A DNA stretch of 6,317 nucleotides from Oceanihabitans sp. (GTDB lineage Bacteria > Bacteroidota > Bacteroidia > Flavobacteriales > Flavobacteriaceae), in assembly GCA_018067265.1 (NCBI GenBank), contig JAGPUY010000474.1, positions 1-6,317 of the forward strand. Reading direction: 5' to 3'. How positions within the stretch are numbered: the stretch's first letter is position 1; each line of letters begins with the position of its first letter. The translations under genes and the position numbers were made by a program. The notes under the pieces are model-generated. The model worked only from the letters and a program-made list of their open reading frames with translations, searched no databases and was not told the DNA's origin. Of this stretch, positions 1-5,997 are shown piece after piece.

Positions 1-259
1 CAGACCAGTTGTAAAAGAACACATGGCTGTTTACGGAGAATTCAATGACCAACGTTTAACAGGAGACCATGAAACGGCATCTATTGACGATTTCTCATAC
101 GGAATATCGGATAGAGGAGCATCTATAAGAATACCAATTATTACTGTTGAAAAAGGCTGGAAAGGATGGTTAGAAGACAGAAGACCTGCTTCTAATGGAG
201 ATCCATATAAAATTGCTGGTAGAATTATTAAGACGGTAAAGTCTGCTAATATTAGCTAA
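1..259 (+). CDS. Glutamine synthetase, type II-like, C-terminal part (5' end outside window)
   Basis: This is the last ~85 residues of a glutamine synthetase, the cytoplasmic enzyme that makes glutamine from glutamate, ammonia and ATP. The reading frame is open from base 2 to the left edge, so the gene starts outside the window and the internal ATG at 23 is not the real start. Visible signatures are RLTGDHET, then FSYGISDRGASIRIP, then LEDRRPASNGDPY. They match the conserved C-terminal catalytic and nucleotide-binding segments of the type II (eukaryote-like) family (RLTG-HET, R-ASIRIP, EDRRP--N-DP). That form is common in Bacteroidota, usually annotated as a beta-grasp glutamine synthetase of roughly 340 residues. 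The end at NIS is close to where short members of the family end, so the 3' end looks intact. An intrinsic terminator follows 33 bases after the stop. The family call is firm; the subtype rests on the C-terminus only. Confidence 0.93.
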   Translation, partial: RPVVKEHMAVYGEFNDQRLTGDHETASIDDFSYGISDRGASIRIPIITVEKGWKGWLEDRRPASNGDPYKIAGRIIKTVKSANIS

Positions 260-292
260 TAAATAATTGACATTATTTTAATTATATCCATT

Positions 293-325
293 AAAAAGGC
301 TGTCTGTATAGATAGCCTTTTTTTT
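293..325 (+). terminator. Intrinsic terminator of the glutamine synthetase gene
   Basis: A 12-bp hairpin has left arm AAAAAGGCTGTC (293-304), loop TGTATA (305-310) and right arm GATAGCCTTTTT (311-322), with one G-T wobble. The T run continues to 325. The A run before and T run after the GC-rich core would let it work in both directions, but the next gene to the right is on the same strand. Its main role is therefore to end the glutamine synthetase transcript. Confidence 0.85.
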
Positions 326-434
326 ATGTGAAAAATTAACACACCTGAGTTTGTGAGTTTTTTTTGCTAACTTCGTTTTATTGCTGATATAAGTCTTTAA
401 AACGAATTCATGTCGTTAAAGTTCACAGATAACA

Positions 435-770
435 ATGAAAATTATTATACTAAAAAATAAAACGGAACTAATCGTATCTTCCATTTCCGGATTCTTATTG
501 AGTATACCTTTAGCAGGTTTTTTACATGGATTTTTTACAGCAATTGGTAATGGTAGCTTTTTTGAGGATATAAAAGGTAGACTTATAATAGGAGCTATGG
601 AAGCGATTGCATCATCAATTACTACTGGTGCTCCATTTGGAGAAAATGAACCAGAAGCAAACACCAAACTTAGAATTATAACATGCTTTGTTTTTCTGAT
701 TATAACCTTTACTATCTATAAATTTACAACAAGAAAGAAGAATAAAACCATCAAACCAATCTCTATTTAA
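435..770 (+). CDS. Small two-helix membrane protein of unknown function
   Basis: The 111-residue product is not one I recognise. It has a charged N-terminus (MKIIILKNKTE), a hydrophobic helix at about residues 12-36, and a mixed polar segment at 37-79 containing EDIKGRLIIGAMEAIASS and the acidic GENEPEANTK. A second hydrophobic helix lies at about 80-97, followed by a very basic tail (TTRKKNKTIK). By the positive-inside rule both ends would be cytoplasmic, with a short external loop. The first ATG after the upstream terminator is used. There is no Shine-Dalgarno sequence, as is normal for Bacteroidota. The only promoter-like element I see is TAACTTCG at 368-375, one mismatch from TAnnTTTG and without a well-spaced upstream box. 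The last four bases overlap the stop of the convergent antiporter. The antisense reading frame at 416-667 is judged a shadow. That this is a real gene is likely, not certain. Confidence 0.62.
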   Translation: MKIIILKNKTELIVSSISGFLLSIPLAGFLHGFFTAIGNGSFFEDIKGRLIIGAMEAIASSITTGAPFGENEPEANTKLRIITCFVFLIITFTIYKFTTRKKNKTIKPISI

Positions 771-1711
771 CTTCCTCTAAATACTAAGACAATAAAAATA
801 CCATAAAGCATAACTAAACCAAACCCTTTTATTTTGTTTATTTCATGTCTTTTAGGAAGCAATGCTAAAACGAGAACTAGCGATGCAAAAATTAGCATCC
901 AAAAGATATCTCGAGATAATATTAAAGGTTCGGTTACCGGAATGGTTTTAATCATAGAAGTTAAACCAAGTACCGAACCAATATTAAAAATATTAGAACC
1001 AATTAAGTTTCCTAAAGAGATAGCTTTTTCTTGTTTAGCTGCTGCAATTACCGACGCTGCTAATTCTGGAACACTGGTTCCAATAGCAATCATAGTTACA
1101 CCAATTACCGCTTCACTAACGCCCAATTGTGTAGCAATTTCTGTAGCTCCTTTTACCAACCACTCACTACCAAAGTATAAAGCCAACGCACCTATAAGCA
1201 ACCAAACAATCATTTTAAAATTAGAAACGATTGCCAAAGTATCATCTACTTCTTCGGAAGCATCTTCGTTTTTTTGACTTCTAATTAAAAAGATTATAAA
1301 TACGATTAAACCTGCAAAAAGGATTGCTCCTTCTATTGCGGTTAGTTGATTATCATTCCAAAGAAAATAATAAAGCGCAATAGAAAACAGCATCATTACC
1401 GGCCAATTTACCTTATAAAAAGACTTATCGACACCAATAGCTCCAACTATTGCTGTAATACCAAGTACCAAACCAATATTTGCAATATTAGAACCTACTA
1501 CATTATTAATAGCAATTGCCGGTGAGCCAGACAATGCAGCATTTAGACTTACTAGTAATTCTGGTGCAGAAGTAGCAAAAGAAACCACGGTCATACCAAT
1601 TACAATTTTAGATATGTTTAATTTAAAAGATAAAGCAACAGAAGCTCGAACTAGAAACTCTCCTCCTATTACTAATAAAACAAAGCCCAAAATCAAAAAA
1701 GCAATACTCAT
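767..1711 (-). CDS. Na+/Ca2+ antiporter of the CaCA family (YrbG-like)
   Basis: The 314-residue inner-membrane protein exchanges cations, probably Ca2+ export against Na+ or H+, and is full length for bacterial YrbG-type members. It shows the family's internal duplication. The alpha-1 repeat is at about residues 38-78, with GMTVVSFATSAPE (G39 to E51) followed by NNVVGSNIANIG (69-80). The alpha-2 repeat is at about 203-243, with GVTMIAIGTSVPE (G204 to E216) followed by LGNLIGSNIFN (233-243). E51 and E216 are the paired acidic residues that coordinate the ion in this family. About ten hydrophobic helices are visible. An acidic loop, NEDASEEVDD (148-157), separates the two halves. The start MSIAFLILGF leads directly into the first helix. 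The gene runs divergently from the repressor operon and converges on the small membrane protein with a 4-base overlap. Substrate specificity cannot be read from the sequence. Confidence 0.94.
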   Translation of the reverse strand: MSIAFLILGFVLLVIGGEFLVRASVALSFKLNISKIVIGMTVVSFATSAPELLVSLNAALSGSPAIAINNVVGSNIANIGLVLGITAIVGAIGVDKSFYKVNWPVMMLFSIALYYFLWNDNQLTAIEGAILFAGLIVFIIFLIRSQKNEDASEEVDDTLAIVSNFKMIVWLLIGALALYFGSEWLVKGATEIATQLGVSEAVIGVTMIAIGTSVPELAASVIAAAKQEKAISLGNLIGSNIFNIGSVLGLTSMIKTIPVTEPLILSRDIFWMLIFASLVLVLALLPKRHEINKIKGFGLVMLYGIFIVLVFRGS

Positions 1712-1759
1712 AATTATTTTTTTTTACGAAGATAGTATTTCTTCTAAATGAAAAACCAA

Positions 1760-1815
1760 AACTTAAAACTTAGTTAAATAACTATATTTGTAGTTGTATA
1801 ACTGCATAAATAGTT
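1760..1815. promoter_or_regulatory. Array of three 20-bp-phased operator-like dyads
   Basis: Three inverted repeats of form AACTN-N6-TAGTT stand in line: AACTTAAAACTTAGTT (1760-1775), AACTATATTTGTAGTT (1780-1795) and AACTGCATAAATAGTT (1800-1815). Each starts exactly 20 bases after the last. The outer half-site letters AACT and TAGTT do not vary; the inner six do. The geometry ACT-N-N6-TAGT matches the published staphylococcal bla/mec operator core TACTACATATGTAGTA, and the middle copy is closest to it. The array lies between two divergent genes and overlaps the best promoter candidate of the repressor operon. I infer that it is the binding site of the BlaI-family protein encoded next to it, giving autorepression, and possibly control of the antiporter. 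Binding is not shown. Confidence 0.68.
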
Positions 1816-1824
1816 ATATTTTTG
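1793..1824 (+). promoter_or_regulatory. Candidate Bacteroidota-type promoter of the repressor operon
   Basis: TATTTTTG at 1817-1824 fits the Bacteroidota -7 consensus TAnnTTTG exactly. It is preceded, after 20 bases, by GTTG at 1793-1796, a three-of-four match to the -33 TTTG element. This would place transcription start near 1830 and give a leader of about 43 bases. A second exact -7 match, TATATTTG at 1783-1790, has no good upstream partner. Dyads two and three of the operator-like array cover the -33 box and the spacer, which is where a repressor would block the polymerase. Confidence 0.5.
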
Positions 1825-1857
1825 AAATAGTAAATTAGATTCCTATTTTCATGGGAA

Positions 1858-1873
1858 CGAAAATATATTTTCG
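1858..1873. repeat. Perfect 16-bp palindrome abutting the repressor start codon
   Basis: CGAAAATATATTTTCG reads the same on both strands over all 16 bases, and its last base is directly followed by the ATG at 1874. On the predicted leader RNA it could fold into a small hairpin of about six pairs with a four-base loop across the ribosome-binding zone. As DNA it could be a protein-binding site. Its sequence is unrelated to the AACT/TAGTT dyads upstream. No function is proved. Confidence 0.4.
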
Positions 1874-2233
1874 ATGCAAAAGTTAACCAACAAAGAAGAG
1901 GAAATTATGCATATTTTATGGAAGCTAGAAAAGGCTTTTGTAAAAGATGTATTACAAGAAATTGAAGAAGAGAAACCACATTACAATACGCTTTCTACCA
2001 TCATTAGAAATTTAGAAGAAAAAAACTATGTTAGTTATACTGCCTATGGAAAAACGCATCAATACTTTCCTATTATAACCAAAGAAGCATATAAGAAGAA
2101 GTTTATGAATACCGCAATAGACAACTATTTTAACAGCTCTTATAAAAATGTAGTTTCCTTTTTTGCTAAAGAAGAAAAAATAAGTGTTGCAGAGCTAAAA
2201 GAGATTATATCTATCATTGAACAAAAAGAATAA
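1874..2233 (+). CDS. BlaI/MecI/CopY-family transcriptional repressor
   Basis: The 119-residue protein is a small cytoplasmic DNA-binding repressor, normal in length for the family. The N-terminal winged helix-turn-helix covers about residues 3-70. It opens with LTNKEEEIMHILWKLEKAFVK and continues through HYNTLSTIIRNLEEKNYV, the recognition-helix segment typical of BlaI and MecI, into the wing GKTHQYFPII. Residues 71-119 form the helical dimerisation part, including FMNTAIDNYF and SFFAKEEKIS. In BlaI and MecI, proteolysis in this C-terminal part inactivates the repressor; SFFAKE (95-100) lies in about the corresponding place, but I cannot name a cleavage bond. The ATG at 1874 puts the conserved LTNKEEEIM at the very N-terminus, and the upstream ATG at 1851 is out of frame. 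The M56 peptidase gene starts 2 bases after the stop, so the two are surely co-transcribed. Phased dyads upstream suggest autoregulation. Confidence 0.95.
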   Translation: MQKLTNKEEEIMHILWKLEKAFVKDVLQEIEEEKPHYNTLSTIIRNLEEKNYVSYTAYGKTHQYFPIITKEAYKKKFMNTAIDNYFNSSYKNVVSFFAKEEKISVAELKEIISIIEQKE

Positions 2234-2235
2234 GT

Positions 2236-3924
2236 ATGGCGTATTTTTTAAAAGCATCTGCTATTGCTGCCCTATTCTATTTATGCTACAAACTGTTTTT
2301 GCAACGGGAAACTTTTTTTGAAAGTAACCGATGGTTTTTATTAATAGGATTACTAGCAACTATTTGTTTGCCCGGATTAATAATTCCTCTTTACATAGAA
2401 AACCCAAATACGACCTTAGCTATTTCTTCCATTACGGAGAACACAAATCTTACTGCGACTGCCAACAAAGACTACAATTTAATAGTACTAAGTAGTATTT
2501 ATTTACTTGGTTTTAGTTTCTTTTTCTTTAAACTGATTTTAGAATTCGTTTCCTTGTTTGATTTATTGCGTGAAAATAAATCCTATAAACACAATGGCCT
2601 CGTATATATAGAAACCGAAAAGGCTATTTCTCCTTTCTCCTTTTTCCGCTTTATTGTGTATAATCCGAAACAGTTCTGTACTACAGAATTAGAACATATC
2701 ATTAATCATGAAAAAGTACATGCAAAGCAATTCCATTCTATAGATATCCTTTTTATACAATTAGCGACTGTTGTGTTTTGGTTTAATCCGTTTATCTGGT
2801 TTTACAAAAAAGAAGTACAACAAAATCTAGAGTTTATTGCCGATAAAAATGCGCAACGTATTTCTACCAATAAAAAGAGTTACGCGTATGTTTTACTTAA
2901 AACAAGCATTGCAAACCAACCATTAGCATTAACTAATAACTTTTACTCTTCATTAATTAAAAAACGAATCGTTATGTTACACAAATCAAAATCTAGAAAA
3001 CGAAATGCATTAAAGTATGTATTAGTTTTACCATTATTAACCTTCTTTTTAATGAGTTTTAACACGAAAGAAGTTTACTTGCATGCGAGTACTTCTAATC
3101 TCACACAAACGATTGGTGCTATTGAAACGGTTATAATTAATAAGGATTTTTCGGATGCAGCATTAGAAGCTGTAAAAACCAAATTTAAAACAAAAGATGT
3201 AACTCTGGATTTTAAGAACATTCAAAGAAACGATCGAAATGAAATTATTGCGATTAAAATGGAAGCAAGTTCTAAAAAGATGAAAACCAATTTTAGCTCT
3301 AATTCGAATAACGCTATTAAACCCATTAAAATAACGTACAACAACAAAGACTACAGCATATCTATTCACAGCATAGAAGCGAATGAAATAACTATTACGG
3401 AAGATAACACTACTACTATTGTACCATCGGAATCGGACAGTACAATTATTAATTTATTGGAAGAGGAACAAAATGCCAATGTTGAAGTTATTACAGAAGA
3501 CAGTAATAACAAAGACAATAAAGTAATTGTACATAGAAAAGCTACAACTATTGATTTAAATACGGAAGCTTCAGAAAATAAAGAGAAAGTAAAATTTACA
3601 ACGAAAGATAAAGATGGAAACGTAGTAACCGAAGAAATTACGCAAGGAAAAAACAGGGAACAAACGTGGGTTGTTGAAGAAGGTGGAGCAAATGACATTC
3701 CTGTTTTTAAAACAAAAACGAAGGACAATAAACTCTTTATATCTACGGATGCAGAAAATAGCCCTTTAATATTTATAGACAATAAAGAAGCTACCAGAGA
3801 AGAATTGGAAAAACTAGACCCTAATACTATAGAAAGCATGCATGTTTTTAAAGGAGAAAAGCTCACACGAATATATGGCGAAAAGGCTAAAAACGGTGTA
3901 ATACAGGTAACCACCAAAAAATAA
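2236..3924 (+). CDS. M56 (BlaR1-like) membrane metallopeptidase with plug-like C-terminus
   Basis: The 562-residue integral membrane protein is the likely sensor and protease partner of the preceding repressor. Hydrophobic helices lie at about residues 3-21, 34-53, 82-108 and 170-190, with a final one at 260-275. The zinc site is HEKVH (158-162) in INHEKVHAKQ, with E199 in QNLEFIADKNA as the expected third ligand; both motifs are intact. After the last helix a predicted periplasmic region of about 285 residues is hydrophilic and, at 380-480, rich in Glu, Thr, Asn and Lys. It shows no penicillin-binding domain: there is no KTG motif, and the only SxxK-like string (345-348) lies in a Lys/Ser-rich stretch. 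The last ~55 residues, LIFIDNKEA to YGEKAKNGVIQVTT, resemble the plug of TonB-dependent receptors, a known tail for Bacteroidota M56 proteins. The start is fixed by the 2-base gap to the repressor stop. The signal and regulated genes are unknown. Confidence 0.92.
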   Translation: MAYFLKASAIAALFYLCYKLFLQRETFFESNRWFLLIGLLATICLPGLIIPLYIENPNTTLAISSITENTNLTATANKDYNLIVLSSIYLLGFSFFFFKLILEFVSLFDLLRENKSYKHNGLVYIETEKAISPFSFFRFIVYNPKQFCTTELEHIINHEKVHAKQFHSIDILFIQLATVVFWFNPFIWFYKKEVQQNLEFIADKNAQRISTNKKSYAYVLLKTSIANQPLALTNNFYSSLIKKRIVMLHKSKSRKRNALKYVLVLPLLTFFLMSFNTKEVYLHASTSNLTQTIGAIETVIINKDFSDAALEAVKTKFKTKDVTLDFKNIQRNDRNEIIAIKMEASSKKMKTNFSSNSNNAIKPIKITYNNKDYSISIHSIEANEITITEDNTTTIVPSESDSTIINLLEEEQNANVEVITEDSNNKDNKVIVHRKATTIDLNTEASENKEKVKFTTKDKDGNVVTEEITQGKNREQTWVVEEGGANDIPVFKTKTKDNKLFISTDAENSPLIFIDNKEATREELEKLDPNTIESMHVFKGEKLTRIYGEKAKNGVIQVTTKK

Positions 3925-3946
3925 TATTTCAGCTAAAAACAAGCAT

Positions 3947-3983
3947 AAAAAAAATCGCAAACGTTCTGTTTGCGATTTTTTTT
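3947..3983. terminator. Bidirectional intrinsic terminator between convergent genes
   Basis: A perfect 16-bp stem has A8-TCGCAAAC (3947-3962) pairing with GTTTGCGA-T8 (3968-3983) around the loop GTTCT. With eight A residues on one side and eight T residues on the other, it presents a hairpin plus U-tract to transcripts from either direction. It lies 22 bases after the M56 stop and 13 bases after the stop of the nuclease gene on the other strand, so it serves both. Confidence 0.92.
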
Positions 3984-3996
3984 ATGGGATTATGTT

Positions 3997-5964
3997 TTAC
4001 TTAATCACCATTTTCTTCATGGTTGTTTTACCTTCCGAGGTGATTTTAAACAAATACATACCACTAGAAAGGTTAGTATTTAAAACCGAATTACCAGTAA
4101 TGGTATAGGTTTCTATTTTTCGTCCTTCCACAGAGAAAACTTCCACGGTTGCTTTATTTATAAGTCCGTTAATATTAACGACATCTGTTGCTGGATTAGG
4201 ATATACTACAATCTGCAGTTCTCTATTATCCGCAATACTTAATTCTTGATTCCAAACATCTCCTGTACCTACTTTATTTCCCCAAATATATTCTACCATA
4301 TCTGGTTGATCTATAAAAGGATTTCTATTAAACTGCCAAGTATATACTACATTGTTTCTATTCATTTCATAATCGTCTGGCGGATCATTCCTATGCCATT
4401 CTAATAAAGTTGCTAAATCTCCTAACTGTCCATCTTCTTCCGGATAGCCATTAACAACTTCTAAACCGTTATATCTAACTGCCATATATAAAACACTTCT
4501 AGCGACATCACCATAAAAACTTCCAGCTGTATTTGCTGGTCCATTATATCCGCCTAAACTGGGATCTCCATAATGTTTATTGTTACGGGAACTATTTTCA
4601 GGTCCGTCTGCAGCTCTTAACGCATGTGCATCTGAATATCCATGACGTAGCGAATCTGCTGTTGTGTTCCAGAAAACATCTTTTCCGTCTGCAATGTCAT
4701 CTCCATCTCTAGAACCAAATCCACCACGAGATCTAGGAAAAGTGTGTTCTCTATTCCATTTACCAGTACTACTTCCTATAGTATGATTATCTAGTTTAGA
4801 ACGACTTATTTCCTTATATAATAGCCAAACCTCATTACTTTGTGTTGGGTTTTGATCTGCTTCTTTTAAAATATCTAGGATATCGGTATAGGTTTGTGCT
4901 CTTACCACACCTTCTTCTGCAATAATATTTTGTATCGCTTGACGCAAAGGCGCTTCTGTTAAACCATCTAAACTATCATAATAACCATCGGGTTGCGTAC
5001 TTGTTACATTTCCCATAAATGGATTAAATTGAGCAGCAGGCGCTCCAAAATTTGCAACTGTAAAATCATCATCCAGGACACGAAGCTTTAAAAAATTATT
5101 TTTTATAATATTAGGCCATTCTAGATTTCCAAATTTTATGATTGGTTCTTCATCACCTTCGTCTAAAGCGTCATTGATAAGCGTTATTGTTGTGGACACG
5201 GAATTCATTCCGTTAGGAATGGTAACGGTTGTATTTCCAGTAAAATCGGAAGTATCAAAACCACCATTATCTAAAGTAAAACTAAAGGTTATCTCTTCGG
5301 TCACATTATCTTCGGTAGAAAAGACAATCTCAAAAGAATCTCCTTCGGTATATTCTACTGTATTTGTAGACATACGCAATGCATTAAAAGGTACTTCTGC
5401 TCCATCGTTTACAGCTCTTGGTGTTGGTGCTGTAACTGTATACGAACCATCTAACAGAAGTTGTATGGAGTTTGTATTTCCACTACTGCCTTCATTTATT
5501 TGTTCTGTAACGCCTAAAGCAGCCATTAGTCCCGTATCATCAGAATCGGAAGTATCATACACCAAAGCATCTATTAGATTGGTTTGTGTTGCTTGTGTTC
5601 CATCCGGAAAATCAGAAGCGCTTCCTAAATAAATAGCAACGCCATCTGCTCCATTTTGAATAATGCTTAATGAAATAAGTAATTGCGGAAAAGGTTCTAC
5701 GGTATCACTACCTATTAAAAACAAACCATTTGGATCTGTTTGAAAACCATCTAGGTCTATAGTGTAATAACTTAGATCTCCATTACCGTTAAATAAGACT
5801 AATACATAGCCATCTAATGGGAAATTGGGAGTATCTGATTTAAGTTCGATAAATTCTTTATCATCTGTACTTGGCGTATCGCAATCTAATTCATTGATAA
5901 CAATCTGACTGAAGGAGAATTGATATATAACGAAACATATCAATAACATGTAATGCTTTTTCAT
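3997..5964 (-). CDS. Secreted endonuclease I-family nuclease with lamin-tail, Calx-beta-like and T9SS sorting domains
   Basis: The 655-residue protein is exported and should cut DNA or RNA outside the cell, for nutrient scavenging or eDNA breakdown. Numbered from the ATG at 5964: residues 1-19 are a signal peptide ending SFS before Q20. About 20-145 resemble a lamin-tail domain (IVINELDCD, DKEFIEL, DGYVLVLFNG). About 196-300 are Calx-beta-like (VEYTEGDSFEIVF, then DEGDEEPIIKFG). About 328-565 are the endonuclease I domain, with WNREHTFPRS (403-412) and SDAHALRAAD (444-453) followed by N457, R460 and N462. E406/H407 correspond to the metal ligand and general base of Vvn/EndA nucleases. About 586-655 are a T9SS type A sorting domain (VVYPNPATD, ending KMVIK). 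An in-frame ATG at 5997 would add 11 residues, but the 5964 start puts MKKHYMLLICF at the front of a normal signal peptide. The gene appears single, ending at a shared terminator; no good promoter match was found just upstream. Confidence 0.92.
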   Translation of the reverse strand: MKKHYMLLICFVIYQFSFSQIVINELDCDTPSTDDKEFIELKSDTPNFPLDGYVLVLFNGNGDLSYYTIDLDGFQTDPNGLFLIGSDTVEPFPQLLISLSIIQNGADGVAIYLGSASDFPDGTQATQTNLIDALVYDTSDSDDTGLMAALGVTEQINEGSSGNTNSIQLLLDGSYTVTAPTPRAVNDGAEVPFNALRMSTNTVEYTEGDSFEIVFSTEDNVTEEITFSFTLDNGGFDTSDFTGNTTVTIPNGMNSVSTTITLINDALDEGDEEPIIKFGNLEWPNIIKNNFLKLRVLDDDFTVANFGAPAAQFNPFMGNVTSTQPDGYYDSLDGLTEAPLRQAIQNIIAEEGVVRAQTYTDILDILKEADQNPTQSNEVWLLYKEISRSKLDNHTIGSSTGKWNREHTFPRSRGGFGSRDGDDIADGKDVFWNTTADSLRHGYSDAHALRAADGPENSSRNNKHYGDPSLGGYNGPANTAGSFYGDVARSVLYMAVRYNGLEVVNGYPEEDGQLGDLATLLEWHRNDPPDDYEMNRNNVVYTWQFNRNPFIDQPDMVEYIWGNKVGTGDVWNQELSIADNRELQIVVYPNPATDVVNINGLINKATVEVFSVEGRKIETYTITGNSVLNTNLSSGMYLFKITSEGKTTMKKMVIK

Positions 5965-5997
5965 TAGGGGGGAATTTTTGTAAAAGTACGTATCCAT

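Noticed and set aside
416..667. Antisense open frame of 83 codons opposite the small membrane protein
   Set aside because: It lies wholly against the better-supported + strand gene, starts within the leader of that gene and shows no family motif; the + strand frame has coherent membrane topology and ends cleanly at the convergent stop.
834..1277. Plus-strand open frame of 147 codons inside the antiporter gene
   Set aside because: The minus strand encodes an unmistakable CaCA antiporter with both alpha repeats over the same bases; this frame is its shadow.
2023..2036. AAACTATGTTAGTT inside the repressor gene as a further operator
   Set aside because: The half-sites are present but the spacer is 3 bases instead of 6 and the site is in coding sequence, so it does not fit the array's geometry.
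3163..3917. Two minus-strand open frames (68 and 183 codons) opposite the M56 gene
   Set aside because: They are Ser/Val/Phe-rich mirror translations of the Glu/Thr/Asn/Lys-rich periplasmic region, without family features; the + frame is continuous with the M56 peptidase.
1874..3924. Calling the pair a beta-lactam resistance regulator (blaI-blaR1)
   Set aside because: The sensor domain that binds penicillin is missing and no beta-lactamase or PBP gene is present in the window; only the repressor-protease logic is shared.
5138..5632. Plus-strand open frame of 164 codons within the nuclease gene
   Set aside because: It overlaps the Calx-beta-like and lamin-tail coding sequence of the minus-strand gene and has no recognisable content.
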